A stretch of 64,000 nucleotides of DNA from positions 1-64,000 of the forward strand of contig JBFHFS010000023.1 in NCBI GenBank assembly GCA_041583495.1, given 5' to 3'. A program made the position numbers and the translations under genes. A model generated the notes under the pieces. The model was not told where the DNA came from. It was given only the letters and a program-made list of their open reading frames with translations, and did no database searches. Below, one piece after another: positions 1 to 8,994 of this stretch; positions within the stretch are counted from its first letter, which is position 1; every line of letters begins with the position of its first letter. The stretch comes from JBFHFS01 sp041583495. GTDB taxonomy: Bacteria > Bacteroidota > Bacteroidia > Bacteroidales > Marinilabiliaceae.

Positions 1-608
1 ATTGGAATTGGCAGAGCCATATCCGGAATTATCAATAGGCACACCATCCACCACATACAAGGGTTGGTTATTTTGCGTCAGGGAGTTATTCCCGCGTATG
101 ACCACCCTTGAACCACTACCGGGCCCAAAGGCACCCTGAGTTACCGTAACACCGGCCACCCGCCCTGAGAGGGAGTTCATCACATTGGTCTCCTTCACAG
201 TGGAGATCTCGTCGCTATTCACCTCTGTGACGGTATAACCCAGGGATTTCTTCTCCCTGGAAATACCCAGCGCCGTAACCACCACCTCATCTACTCTGTA
301 AACCGTAGATTCAAGAGCAACGTTATAAACGGTTGCGGCTCCAATCAAAATCTCCTGAGGGGCCATGCCCACAAACGAAAAAACTGCCGTAGCTCCACGT
401 GGAATTGACAGTTGATAAAAACCGTCGGAATCGGTAATGGTTCCGTTGGTAGTCCCCTTTTCCACAATGGAAACACCAGGGATAGGCTGCCCTTCCGAAA
501 CATCTGTAACAGTTCCGGAAATTTGAATTTGCTGCGCTTCAATAAACCCAATATTAAGCAACAGGGCCAATGAAACCAACAAGGATCTCAAAAATCTCAT
601 CTTTCTCA
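1..608 (-). CDS. SusC/RagA-family TonB-linked outer membrane receptor, N-terminal part
   Basis: The first ~200 residues of a SusC-like receptor lie on the minus strand, and the gene runs off the left edge of the window. Translation from the ATG at 606-608 gives a signal peptide (basic MRKMRF, then a hydrophobic stretch ending near FIEAQQ). It continues into a carboxypeptidase-regulatory-like domain (VTDVSEGQPIPGVSI) and the start of the TonB plug with the typical motifs VDEVVVTALGI, VVIRGNNSL and LYVVDGVPIDN. An alternative ATG lies at 598-600. Such receptors import glycan or peptide fragments across the outer membrane with a SusD partner. No STN domain is present between signal peptide and regulatory-like domain, so this receptor probably does not itself signal to an anti-sigma factor. 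Its SusD partner would lie outside the window. Confidence 0.93.
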
Positions 609-746
609 TAAAGCATTTTTTTAGATACATGAAAAGTAAAATTTAAAACCCTCAATTCCCTTCTAATGAAGGGCATCAAAAAACTGTAACCAATAGAATT
701 ACACTTATTAAAGTTGCTTAATTAAATTTAAGGCGATCCCAACCAG

Positions 747-902
747 ATGTCAATAGGCGAAGCAAAAAATAAGACAAAAAAGTCCTTATTAAAAGGCATG
801 ATTTCCATACTTTTAAACGGAACAGTTGAACTAAAAAACGGGAAATGGGTTATTACAGACAAACAAATAGCGGCGTCCGGATGGATGGCCAAAATTTATT
901 GA
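747..902 (+). CDS. Possible small hypothetical protein (51 aa)
   Basis: A short open frame runs from ATG (747-749) to TGA (900-902) in the otherwise empty divergent gap between the left-edge SusC gene and the reductase gene. The product is lysine-rich at the N-terminus (MSIGEAKNKTKK) and ends GWMAKIY. Residues around 27-40 (VELKNGKWVITDKQ) read like ordinary globular protein. I recognise no family. No clear ribosome binding site is visible, as is common in Bacteroidota. It could equally be a chance frame or a gene remnant. Confidence 0.3.
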   Translation: MSIGEAKNKTKKSLLKGMISILLNGTVELKNGKWVITDKQIAASGWMAKIY

Positions 903-974
903 TTCAGAAACGGAGAAAAGGAATAAGTATTCGCCCAGTGACAATGCCTTTTTATTAACACAAGCACTTTCTCA

Positions 975-1652
975 ATGCAGCTACCCAACAAAAATCAAAT
1001 AGCCACCAACCTACACGAAGTATTGGAAGTAAGGTCGCTAACCCCCTCCACTTTTGTGATGCGGCTGGAGCGCCAAAACATTACCTTCCGCGCAGGACAA
1101 CACCTCGGCGTGGGTCCGACCAATAGCATCCATACCAGGGAATACTCTGTTTACAGCGGGGAAAATGAGCCCTATCTTGAGATTCTGGTGAAAGAAGTGC
1201 TGAATGGTTTTATATCACCCGCCCTTAGGAAAGAGATTCCAGGGAACAGGGTAATGGTTGAAGAGCCCACGGGTTACTTTTCGCTGCCCCCTGCCTTCAA
1301 GAGTTCGGATAAATTCCTTTTTATAGCGAGTGGATCCGGCATCGCCCCCTTCCACAGCCTCATCCGTACTTACCCGAAATTAAATTACCAACTGCTTCAC
1401 GGAATACGGTACGCCAGTGAGAGATATGATATAGACCATTATGCGCCATCTCGCTATACTGCCTGCACGTCGCGCGAAAAAACGGATGACACCTATTTTG
1501 GAAGGGTGACTCATTATCTGGAAGAACACCCCGTTGAGGCAGGCACCAGATGTTACCTGTGTGGCAGTAGTGATATGATAGACGAGGTGTACGATCTCCT
1601 TGTGGGACAGGGGGTCCCCCAGGAGATGATACACCTCGAAGTCTATTACTAA
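975..1652 (+). CDS. Ferredoxin--NADP(+) reductase-like flavoprotein
   Basis: A 225-aa cytosolic oxidoreductase of the ferredoxin-NADP reductase superfamily. The N-terminal half is the FAD-binding barrel with the flavin-binding signature REYSVYS near residue 55. The C-terminal half is the NAD(P)-binding domain with the glycine-rich GSGIAPFHS near residue 120 and a YLCGSSDMIDEV element near 193, the usual FNR-type nicotinamide contact region. It ends in aromatic residues (EVYY), as many FNR-type proteins do. It carries no iron-sulfur or flavodoxin domain, so it probably passes electrons between NAD(P)H and a separate ferredoxin or flavodoxin. It stands alone, convergent with purL, so context does not reveal the partner. 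The ATG at 975 is the only good start. Confidence 0.85.
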   Translation: MQLPNKNQIATNLHEVLEVRSLTPSTFVMRLERQNITFRAGQHLGVGPTNSIHTREYSVYSGENEPYLEILVKEVLNGFISPALRKEIPGNRVMVEEPTGYFSLPPAFKSSDKFLFIASGSGIAPFHSLIRTYPKLNYQLLHGIRYASERYDIDHYAPSRYTACTSREKTDDTYFGRVTHYLEEHPVEAGTRCYLCGSSDMIDEVYDLLVGQGVPQEMIHLEVYY

Positions 1653-1668
1653 TCCGGCAAACGGATTA
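1650..1668. terminator. Short bidirectional terminator-like hairpin
   Basis: A 7-bp perfect stem (TAATCCG / CGGATTA) with a 5-nt GCAAA loop overlaps the stop codon of the reductase gene and lies 17 bp from the convergent purL stop. The U-tract is weak (TTATTTTC on the plus strand after a few bases), so termination is plausible but not certain. Confidence 0.4.
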
Positions 1669-1685
1669 AAGCTTATTTTCTGAGC

Positions 1686-4600
1686 TTACTTATGAGTCTC
1701 CACCCATTTACGAGCATTCACAAAAGCCTCCATCCATGGAGTCACCTCATCGGAGCCTCTATCGTTGGGATAGGTAGCCCACTGCCAGGGGAACACCGAC
1801 CTTTCAAGGTGCGGCATCATAGCCAAATGACGTCCATCGGCAGAGTTAAGAGCGGCCGCATTGTAATCACTCCCATTGGGATTGGCAGGATAGGCTTCAA
1901 ACCCATATTTACCGGCAATCTGATAAGCACTCTCGGCTTTGGGGAAATGGAAACGACCTTCACCGTGGGCGATCCAAACACCCAGGCGCGATCCGGCAAG
2001 AGATTTCAACATCACTGAGTTGTTCTCCTCAATTTCCATGGTCACAAATCCGGACTCAAACTTATGGGATTTATTATGCAGCATCTCAGGTCGCTGGTCA
2101 TGCTCGGTAGTGAGTAAATTAAGTTCTACCATCAACTGGCAGCCATTGCAAACACCAAGACTCAGCGTATTGGGACGGGCATAAAAGTTATCCAGAGCCT
2201 TTTTGGCTTCAGGATTGAAGAGAAAAGCACCAGCCCAGCCTTTGGCCGACCCCAAAACATCAGAGTTGGAGAAACCTCCTACGAAAACAATAAAGTCAAT
2301 TTCCTCCAGGGTCTCGCGTCCGGTTATCAGGTCGGTCATATGAACATCCTTCACATCAAAGCCGGCTTTGTAGAGCGAATAGGCCATTTCACGATCCCCA
2401 TTCACCCCTTTTTCACGAATAATAGCAGCTTTAGCAACCCGTTTCTCATCTTTAGCGACACCCCTCAAAGGAGCCATTCCCTCAAAAGAGGCTGGAAACC
2501 TGAAGGAAACCGGTTGATTTTTATAATTTGTAAAACGCTCCAGGGCCAAAGCTTCGCCACACTGCTTTCGATCGAGCAGATAGGAAGTTCGGTACCAAAG
2601 GTCTCTCAAATGATCGATGTCCAAATCCAGAGAACGCACACCAGACTGAATCTGCAGCCTGCGCTCAGGAATGGGTCGTCCGATGACTGAATAAAGAATC
2701 CCTGCCCGATCCAAAATCTCTTGCGTTTGTTGCAGATTCCCAACCTGCATAACAACCCCGGGGTTTTCGCTAAAGAGCAACCTGACCAGATCTTTTTCTT
2801 CCCAATCCGACAAGTTCACGCCAATACCAAAATTACTATTGGCAAAACACATCTCCAGAAGCGTAGTTACCAATCCCCCGGCAGACACATCATGACCGGC
2901 CAAAACCAAATCATTGGCCATGAGCTCCTGAATGGCCTCAAAACCAAGCTTAAAATAGCCGGCATCGGTAACCGTAGGAGCCTTATTGCCCAATTGATTG
3001 ATTATTTGTGCAAAGCTACTGCCCCCGGCTTTTAAGCCATCCATCGACAGATCCAAATGAACCAATGCCGTCTTTTCATCTTTGACCAAAACGGGGGTAA
3101 CAATCTTCTTAACATCAGAGACCTCACCTACCGCGCTAATAATTACCGTTCCGGGAGACATCACAGACGCCCCGTCGGGATATTTTTGGGTCATTGACAG
3201 GGAATCCTTCCCGGTGGGGATGTTGATTCCCAACTCACAGGCAAAGTCACTAAGGGCCTCGACGGCACGGTAAAGACGGGCATCTTCCCCTTTATTTTTA
3301 GCGGGCCACATCCAGTTGGCACTTAAGCTCACCCCCTTCAACCCATAGGTCAAAGGCGCCCAAACAAGGTTGGTCAAAGCTTCGGCCACCGACAATACGG
3401 AGCCGGCTGCGGCATCAATCAGGGCAGCACCCGGAGCATGTCCTAAGGAGGTTGCGATCCCCTTGGTTCCGGAATAATCCAGAGCGGAGGCTCCCAGATT
3501 ACTCAATGGCAACTGCAGTTCCCCTACGCATTGCTGGCGGGCCACCTTACCGGTAACCGAACGGTCAACTTTATTGGTCAGCCAATCTTTACATGCCACA
3601 GACTCCAGCTGCAACACTTTCTCTATATATTTTTCAATCTGATCGTCCGAATAACTTAGTTTTTTAAATTCGGGCAACCGTGTCTTGTCGGTAAGAACCG
3701 TCTTGGGAGGATTCCCGAACATATCGGCCAGTTGAAGGTCGATGGGGGCGTGTCCCTTATTATCTTCAAATTTAAGATGCATATCACCGGTGGTTTCCCC
3801 AACCACATACATAGGCGAACGTTCCCGCTCAGCCACTTTACGCAAAAACGCCACATCTTTTTCCTTCATCACCAGCCCCATGCGTTCCTGGGATTCGTTT
3901 CCGGCAATCTCTTTTGCCGAAAGAGTGGGATCCCCTATGGGTAATTGGTCGAGATGAATGGTACCACCAGTCTCTTCGACCAACTCGGAAAGGCAATTCA
4001 GGTGGCCGCCTGCACCATGATCGTGAATAGAAACGATGGGGTTATGTTCTCCTTCCACGAGCGCGCGAATGGCATTCATGGCTCGTTTCTGCATCTCAGG
4101 ATTAGAGCGCTGCACGGCATTCAGCTCGATAGCATTGTTGTACTGCCCAGTGGCCACAGAGGAAACAGCACCTCCACCCATGCCTATGCGATAATTATCG
4201 CCCCCCAGCACCACTACTTTATCACCTTTGCCCGGAGTATCCTTATGACTGTCCTCTTTGCGGCCAAAACCAATGCCCCCGGCCAACATAATCACCTTGT
4301 CAAATGCAAAATGATTGGTTCCTTCAAAATGTTCGAAGGTGAGAACCGAGCCACAAATCAGGGGTTGTCCGAATTTATTCCCAAAATCACTGGCGCCATT
4401 GGAGGCTTTTATCAATATCTGTTCGGGGGTTTGATACAACCAGGGGCGCGGCTCAAAACGTTTCTCCCATTCGCGGCCCCCCTCCATACGGGGATAGCTG
4501 GTCATATAAACCGCGGTCCCTGCCAGTGGCAGAGAGCCTTTTCCGCCAGCCAAACGATCACGAATCTCCCCTCCCGAACCGGTTGCGGCACCATTAAACG

Positions 4601-5369
4601 GTTCCACCGTAGTGGGAAAATTATGGGTTTCGGCTTTTAACGAGATCACCGTGTCAATCTCCTTCTCATGAAAAAAGGCGGAAGTATCCTGTCGTACCGG
4701 AGCGAACTGAAGAACCCTGGGCCCTTCAACAAATGCCACATTGTCCTTATAGGCAGAGACTAAAAAGTTAGGATTCTCCTTAGAGGTTCGTTTGATCAGC
4801 TGAAAAAGAGTACTTGGTTTCTCCTCGCCATCGATCACAAAAACGCCATTAAATATCTTATGCCGGCAGTGCTCCGAATTCACTTGCGAAAATCCAAACA
4901 CCTCGCTATCACTTAATTTTCGGCCCAACTTTTGGCTGAGCTCATTCAAATATTCTACCTCTTCGGCACTTAAAGCCAATCCTTCCTGAACATTGTAGGC
5001 CGCCACATCCTCAATATAGACAATGGGATCCGGGGCTTTATCAATCTTGAAAATACTCTGATCCAGGCCATTATACAACACCTGCAGCATAGGATCAAAT
5101 TCAGCATCGGCATTATCCGTTTCAAAAAATTCTTCAATACGCTCGATCCCGCTCACACCCATATTTTGGGTGATCTCCACAGCATTCGTACTCCAGGGGG
5201 TGAGCATCTCTTTTCGTGGCCCCACAAAATAGCCATTTAAACCATCCTTGTCGCTCAATTGAGCACCTCCAAAAAGCCAGACGAGCTTTTCCACATCAAC
5301 CTGAGATAACGATTGGCGACAACCAACAGCAAAAACGAGTCGATTTTCATCTTTGAAAAATAGAACCAT
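1686..5369 (-). CDS. purL: Phosphoribosylformylglycinamidine synthase, single-chain large form
   Basis: This 1227-aa enzyme converts FGAR, glutamine and ATP to FGAM, the fourth step of de novo purine synthesis. It is the long single-polypeptide type, containing the PurS-like N-terminus, two AIRS-like synthase halves (HNFPTTVEPFNGAATGSGGE near residue 250, GKDSLSM near 735) and a C-terminal class I glutamine amidotransferase domain. In that domain the nucleophile cysteine is in GVCNGCQL near residue 1078 and the His/Glu pair is in MMPHLERSVFPW near 1190. Length is normal for the family, so the gene looks intact. It is transcribed alone, divergently from the UpxY-like gene, with an AT-rich leader. 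Several long antisense frames inside it are by-products of codon usage. Confidence 0.98.
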   Translation of the reverse strand: MVLFFKDENRLVFAVGCRQSLSQVDVEKLVWLFGGAQLSDKDGLNGYFVGPRKEMLTPWSTNAVEITQNMGVSGIERIEEFFETDNADAEFDPMLQVLYNGLDQSIFKIDKAPDPIVYIEDVAAYNVQEGLALSAEEVEYLNELSQKLGRKLSDSEVFGFSQVNSEHCRHKIFNGVFVIDGEEKPSTLFQLIKRTSKENPNFLVSAYKDNVAFVEGPRVLQFAPVRQDTSAFFHEKEIDTVISLKAETHNFPTTVEPFNGAATGSGGEIRDRLAGGKGSLPLAGTAVYMTSYPRMEGGREWEKRFEPRPWLYQTPEQILIKASNGASDFGNKFGQPLICGSVLTFEHFEGTNHFAFDKVIMLAGGIGFGRKEDSHKDTPGKGDKVVVLGGDNYRIGMGGGAVSSVATGQYNNAIELNAVQRSNPEMQKRAMNAIRALVEGEHNPIVSIHDHGAGGHLNCLSELVEETGGTIHLDQLPIGDPTLSAKEIAGNESQERMGLVMKEKDVAFLRKVAERERSPMYVVGETTGDMHLKFEDNKGHAPIDLQLADMFGNPPKTVLTDKTRLPEFKKLSYSDDQIEKYIEKVLQLESVACKDWLTNKVDRSVTGKVARQQCVGELQLPLSNLGASALDYSGTKGIATSLGHAPGAALIDAAAGSVLSVAEALTNLVWAPLTYGLKGVSLSANWMWPAKNKGEDARLYRAVEALSDFACELGINIPTGKDSLSMTQKYPDGASVMSPGTVIISAVGEVSDVKKIVTPVLVKDEKTALVHLDLSMDGLKAGGSSFAQIINQLGNKAPTVTDAGYFKLGFEAIQELMANDLVLAGHDVSAGGLVTTLLEMCFANSNFGIGVNLSDWEEKDLVRLLFSENPGVVMQVGNLQQTQEILDRAGILYSVIGRPIPERRLQIQSGVRSLDLDIDHLRDLWYRTSYLLDRKQCGEALALERFTNYKNQPVSFRFPASFEGMAPLRGVAKDEKRVAKAAIIREKGVNGDREMAYSLYKAGFDVKDVHMTDLITGRETLEEIDFIVFVGGFSNSDVLGSAKGWAGAFLFNPEAKKALDNFYARPNTLSLGVCNGCQLMVELNLLTTEHDQRPEMLHNKSHKFESGFVTMEIEENNSVMLKSLAGSRLGVWIAHGEGRFHFPKAESAYQIAGKYGFEAYPANPNGSDYNAAALNSADGRHLAMMPHLERSVFPWQWATYPNDRGSDEVTPWMEAFVNARKWVETHK

Positions 5370-5484
5370 GAAAATATTTTTTAAGCAGTTTCAACTTTTA
5401 CGGCGTAAATTTACAATAAATTGTTCTATTGCCCTAGAAGTATATACCAGTGAAAATGAATCTCGCTATAGAACCAAAGGATGA

Positions 5485-5514
5485 AGAGGAATCACCTCTA
5501 ATTTTTTAACTTTG
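5485..5514 (+). promoter_or_regulatory. Promoter with operator-like dyad for the UpxY/macrodomain pair
   Basis: TAACTTTG at 5507-5514 matches the Bacteroidota -7 consensus TAnnTTTG and lies 29 bp before the TTG start of the next gene. No TTTG box is found at the expected -33 position. Instead a dyad AGAGG-N5-CCTCT occupies 5485-5499. A regulator-dependent promoter is an inference from that arrangement. Confidence 0.45.
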
Positions 5515-5543
5515 CAAAAGAGTAGTCAGAAAAAAACAATACC

Positions 5544-6062
5544 TTGAAACCAAAGGAAACAAGCGATCAAACCCAATGGTATGCCCTCTATACCAAGTCG
5601 AGAGCTGAAAAAAAAGTTCACGAGCAGCTTACGGCAATGGGAATTCATGCCTACCTTCCACTGAGACGGGAAAAACGGCAATGGAGCGACCGCCAAAAGT
5701 GGGTGGAAGTTCCCGCCATCAGCTCTTATATTTTCGTAAACCTCTCCCCCTCTAGTTTCCAGAAAGTTTTCGAAGCCCGCGGGGTAGTAGCTTACGTCTC
5801 CAACAAAGGCAAGGCCGTAGCCATTCCCGACCATGAGATAGAAGCCATGCGCCGCACCATTGAAAACAAACTGGCCTTTAGCATCGAAACAAGCCGCCTG
5901 AAAAAAGGACAAATGATAACACTGACCAGCGGCCCACTGAAAGGCATAAAAGGGGAAATAATTGAGGTGCAGGGCACCAAAAAACTTTATCTCCGCATCA
6001 GCCATATTGGCTATATGTTGGTCCTCAACCTCAACGAGGTGAACATTCTAGAAAATCAGTAA
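5544..6062 (+). CDS. UpxY-type NusG-like transcription antiterminator
   Basis: A 172-aa NusG paralogue. The NGN domain (residues ~12-110) begins with the family signature WYALYTKSRAEKKV and contains SSYIFVNLSPS. A C-terminal KOW domain (~125-172) contains GPLKGIKGEIIEVQG. Specialised NusG paralogues of this kind in Bacteroides act on surface-polysaccharide operons, travelling with RNA polymerase to suppress termination in long leaders. Translation appears to start at TTG 5544, since no in-frame ATG lies upstream of the conserved WYALYT. It is followed 13 bp later by a macrodomain gene, not by polysaccharide genes, so its target operon is not visible here. Confidence is high for the family and low for the target. 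Confidence 0.9.
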   Translation: MKPKETSDQTQWYALYTKSRAEKKVHEQLTAMGIHAYLPLRREKRQWSDRQKWVEVPAISSYIFVNLSPSSFQKVFEARGVVAYVSNKGKAVAIPDHEIEAMRRTIENKLAFSIETSRLKKGQMITLTSGPLKGIKGEIIEVQGTKKLYLRISHIGYMLVLNLNEVNILENQ

Positions 6063-6075
6063 AAGGGATCTTCCC

Positions 6076-6600
6076 ATGAATCAGAGAATTGAATTAATGC
6101 AGGGGGACATCACCAGGTTAAAAGTGGATGCCATCGTAAACGCAGCCAATTCGGGCCTCAAAGGTGGCGGAGGTGTCGACGGGGCCATTCACAAGGCAGC
6201 CGGGCCACAGCTTCTGGCAGAAACCCAAACGTTGGGGGGGTGCCCAACCGGCCAGGCCCGCCTCACCAAAGGCTATCTTTTGCCCTCCCCTCACGTAATC
6301 CATACCGTAGGCCCGATATGGAGCGGCGGAGGTCGGCACGAAAAGGAACTACTCGCCTCCTGCTACCGTAACTCACTGCTGATCGCCACTGAGAAAGGTT
6401 TCAAAACCGTGGCTTTCCCAAACATCAGCACCGGTGTTTATAACTTTCCCAAACAGGAGGCCGCCCAAATTGCCCTCCAAACGGTTGGTGACTACCTTCG
6501 AAAAAACAAACTCCCTGAAAAAGTTATTTTCGTGACCTTTGATGATGAGAATTTTGAGTTATACCGCAAACTGAAAGGCGAAGGGGAAGTTGGAGGGTAG
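6076..6600 (+). CDS. Macrodomain ADP-ribose/O-acetyl-ADP-ribose hydrolase
   Basis: A 174-aa single-domain macro protein of the MacroD/YmdB type. It shows the ADP-ribose-binding elements GDITRLKVDAIVNAANS (residues ~10-26), GGGGVDGAIHKAAG with the conserved Asp35, HVIHTVGPIW near 75-84 and the phosphate-binding loop ISTGVYNFP near 120. Family members remove O-acetyl groups from ADP-ribose or mono-ADP-ribose from proteins. The gene follows the UpxY-like gene by 13 bp and is probably co-transcribed. The last six codons and the stop lie inside a heptanucleotide tandem repeat that continues 97 bp into the intergenic region, so the C-terminal tail (GEGEVGG) is repeat-derived and probably dispensable. 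Confidence 0.95.
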   Translation: MNQRIELMQGDITRLKVDAIVNAANSGLKGGGGVDGAIHKAAGPQLLAETQTLGGCPTGQARLTKGYLLPSPHVIHTVGPIWSGGGRHEKELLASCYRNSLLIATEKGFKTVAFPNISTGVYNFPKQEAAQIALQTVGDYLRKNKLPEKVIFVTFDDENFELYRKLKGEGEVGG

Positions 6601-6697
6601 AAGTTAGAAGTTAGAAGTTGGAAGTTAGAAGTTGGAGATTGGGGATTGGAGATTGGAAGTTAGAAATTGGAGATTGGGGAGTGGTGATTGTTGATTA
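6586..6697. repeat. Heptanucleotide tandem repeat, 16 units
   Basis: Sixteen consecutive 7-nt units fit the pattern G-R-R-R-T-T-R in unbroken 7-nt register. GAAGTTA or GAAGTTG dominates the first half and GAGATTG the second. Units at 6600, 6607, 6621 and 6656 are identical GAAGTTA. The array begins inside the macrodomain gene (6586) and covers its TAG stop. It resembles the short tandemly repeated repetitive sequences with heptanucleotide units known from cyanobacteria; any relation is only by analogy. Confidence 0.85.
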
Positions 6698-7493
6698 GAC
6701 CAGAGGTTAGAGGGAGCAGAATTTGGGAAAGATGTGGGATAAAGAACTGATTGGTGGTAAGAGGTGAAAGAGTGGAAACCGAGCTCTGCTGGTTCCGGCC
6801 TTCCAAGATCCATCCGGGGTTAAGCGGGAGGTGGAAGAAATTTTACAAAAAAACAACCCTATTGGTGATATAAACCTGCAACTTTTTTTTTAAGACGATA
6901 CAATAGTCCCTTTGAACCTTCTGCCCCAATAAGAACCTCGACCACCTGGCCGGCTGGATAATTTCAACCTCTCAAAGTCCAAGAGAAGTCACAGCAGCCA
7001 CGGCACAACACGCGAAAACCACAATGCGTTCAGGACAACTATTTTTCACCGAAAGGAATCCCTGTTTTTTCCTTCGTGTTACTTCATGAACCCTCCTTTG
7101 TGTTCCTTCGTGGTTTGTATTTTTCCGCAAGGGCCAACAAAAAACATTAACCGGTCCAAAAGAGTGTTGCCCAAAGCCGAGATAAGAAGTTTCTTCAGGT
7201 GACAAAGCAGGATTGTGTTGGTGCCAAAAACTTAAAAAAGAAAACGTTAAACATTGAACCGGGGGTTGGCTGACCTCCATAAAAAAAGAAACGGAGGTCA
7301 CCTCGTTTGGCAACTTCCGTCTCTAACCTTAACCCTAACCCAAAATTATGAAAATCTAAAATATTAAACAAGGAAAAATTCAAAAGGTTTAATCCAAGGG
7401 CACATTTTTTTTAAAACCATCCCAAAAAAAATCCGGATCCCGAATCACCAACAGGCGATCGACATCCGGACAGAAAGGTAACCTGGATCCTGA
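6698..7493. other. Non-coding gap with degenerate short repeats
   Basis: About 800 bp without a convincing gene. It holds a short array of ~10-13-nt units of the form CCTTCGTGTT (7071-7114, four diverged copies) and several A/T runs. Short open frames here lack start context and family resemblance. It may be the decayed remains of repeats or former genes. Confidence 0.5.
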
Positions 7494-8681
7494 CTACTTC
7501 AGGCCAAGCTTTTGACGAATTTCTTTGGGCAGCGCATCTTTATGCACCATTATCGACATAGTTTTAAACTCAACGAATGCCTTTGAGGCATACATATAAC
7601 CATCGTATTTATTATTGGTATTCCATGAATTTTTCACCTTGTAATAAGGCGTTCCATTTTGGTCTACAACCATCCCCACAATATGCATTCCATGATCATC
7701 GGTAGTCAGGTAATCATCAAAAGCCTCCTGGCGCATTTCAGGGGTAATTTCCTTTTCGGTAATCGGGCCTTCAAATGAATAAAGTTGTTTTTGACGCTCT
7801 GCTTCGGTCATCTTTTCCCATTTGGAACGCTCAGTATCTTCCATCTCTTTCACATCGGTAACAGGTACTACAGCAACCCCATTGCGAAAGGAAAAGCCTT
7901 TTTCACTAACATCGGATGCCCATCCAATAGTAATACCTTCTTTTAGTGAGTTATCCATAATCGCCATCATATCCGCGAGAGGCACGTTATAGACCTGTCC
8001 CCACAGCCAGTTATCGGGAATTTCGATAATAAATGGCTCATAAAAAGGATGGTGAGAATAAGAAGTTACCTGGATGTAATCGTCGGGATTAAGCTTTACC
8101 ACTTCATCAGCAAAGGTGCGAGGAGAATAGTTTTTTCCCTTGTACGAGAAACTCTCAGGTTCCTGTCCAAAATAGGCATCTAAAACACCTGAAAAACCCG
8201 GCATCCAGGCCTGGCTCAATTTCTTATTATTATTTTTCAGCACCCCGTCTACGTAGCCTTTCAACACCTCATCCATCTCTCCGTGCACGTGGCTCTCCTC
8301 ACCATAATTGAGTCCCGGGAAAGCACTTTCCGGCATCGCCCCATATTTTTTCAACACATACAACACATCGTGAAAAGCGCCACCAGGTGAGAAATTCAGG
8401 TGACCATGCATGCGAACATATTTTTCGGCCTTTTCCTGGTAACAATGTTTTACAATAAACATCTCCGAAATATCGGCAGGCTCCAAACCTTTTCGAAGCA
8501 TTTCAGACTCTAAAAAAGAGACTCCCGAAAAACTCCAGCAAGTACCTGTTCTATATTGGTCTTTTACATCGGTAGCAGGCAAATCATAAATGGTTTTAAA
8601 CTGAAAGCCCTCAGTTTTTTCCTGGGCTGCCAGACTCATCATAAAAATAAAGAGTAAGGTTGTAACGACTAACTGTTTCAT
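7494..8681 (-). CDS. Secreted C1-family cysteine aminopeptidase (bleomycin hydrolase/PepC-like)
   Basis: A 395-aa papain-fold peptidase with an N-terminal signal peptide (hydrophobic VVTTLLFIFMMSL, cleavage near AAQE). The catalytic cysteine is in QYRTGTCWSFSG (Cys48), the histidine in DDHGMHIVGM near residue 334 and the asparagine in KVKNSWNTNN near 357, all in the order expected for C1B aminopeptidases. Bleomycin-hydrolase-type enzymes trim amino acids from peptide N-termini. The signal peptide places this one in the periplasm or outside the cell, unlike the cytosolic classical PepC. It is monocistronic with AT-rich flanks. Confidence 0.92.
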   Translation of the reverse strand: MKQLVVTTLLFIFMMSLAAQEKTEGFQFKTIYDLPATDVKDQYRTGTCWSFSGVSFLESEMLRKGLEPADISEMFIVKHCYQEKAEKYVRMHGHLNFSPGGAFHDVLYVLKKYGAMPESAFPGLNYGEESHVHGEMDEVLKGYVDGVLKNNNKKLSQAWMPGFSGVLDAYFGQEPESFSYKGKNYSPRTFADEVVKLNPDDYIQVTSYSHHPFYEPFIIEIPDNWLWGQVYNVPLADMMAIMDNSLKEGITIGWASDVSEKGFSFRNGVAVVPVTDVKEMEDTERSKWEKMTEAERQKQLYSFEGPITEKEITPEMRQEAFDDYLTTDDHGMHIVGMVVDQNGTPYYKVKNSWNTNNKYDGYMYASKAFVEFKTMSIMVHKDALPKEIRQKLGLK

Positions 8682-8994
8682 CAGAAAACTATTAAGTTAT
8701 TAATTATAAAATACTTATATCAATGCCGGAAAGAAAAAAAACACCTTGCCGCCTGGGGCAAATCGGCGGACTCAGCCCTCCGGCAACCAAGTCCATGCCC
8801 GCACATAAATTGGCGACATTTCTATATTAGTTCCAAATAAACTAAAAAAGGAATAAATATTCTATGACAATCTGCAATTTTCATTTGTTTAACACTTAAT
8901 GTTAAGTATTTTTAAATCTTAAATATTGCTATTTTCTCATCCAATGAAAAAAACAGCCGCCATCCACTTTCCTTTTGAACAAAAGCCAATTATC
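8682..8994. promoter_or_regulatory. Divergent intergenic region with a 14-bp dyad
   Basis: This 313-bp gap separates the minus-strand peptidase from the plus-strand DUF4838 gene and must hold both promoters. A perfect dyad ACTTAA-TG-TTAAGT is at 8894-8907, about 90 bp before the DUF4838 start. A GC-rich patch with CCGCC/GGCGG arms lies near 8750-8775. I could not assign promoter boxes with confidence. Confidence 0.35.

Noticed and set aside
3945..4640. 231-aa open frame opposite purL
   Set aside because: It is fully antisense to a conserved purL region; its codon pattern mirrors the real gene and no start or family signal supports it.
5526..6005. 159-aa minus-strand open frame opposite the UpxY-like gene
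   Set aside because: The plus-strand UpxY-like frame has clear NGN and KOW motifs, and the antisense frame has none.
7321..7345. Telomere-like TTAACCCTAACCC stretch
   Set aside because: Only about two units and no other telomere or replicon-end features; chance composition in a decayed region is enough to explain it.
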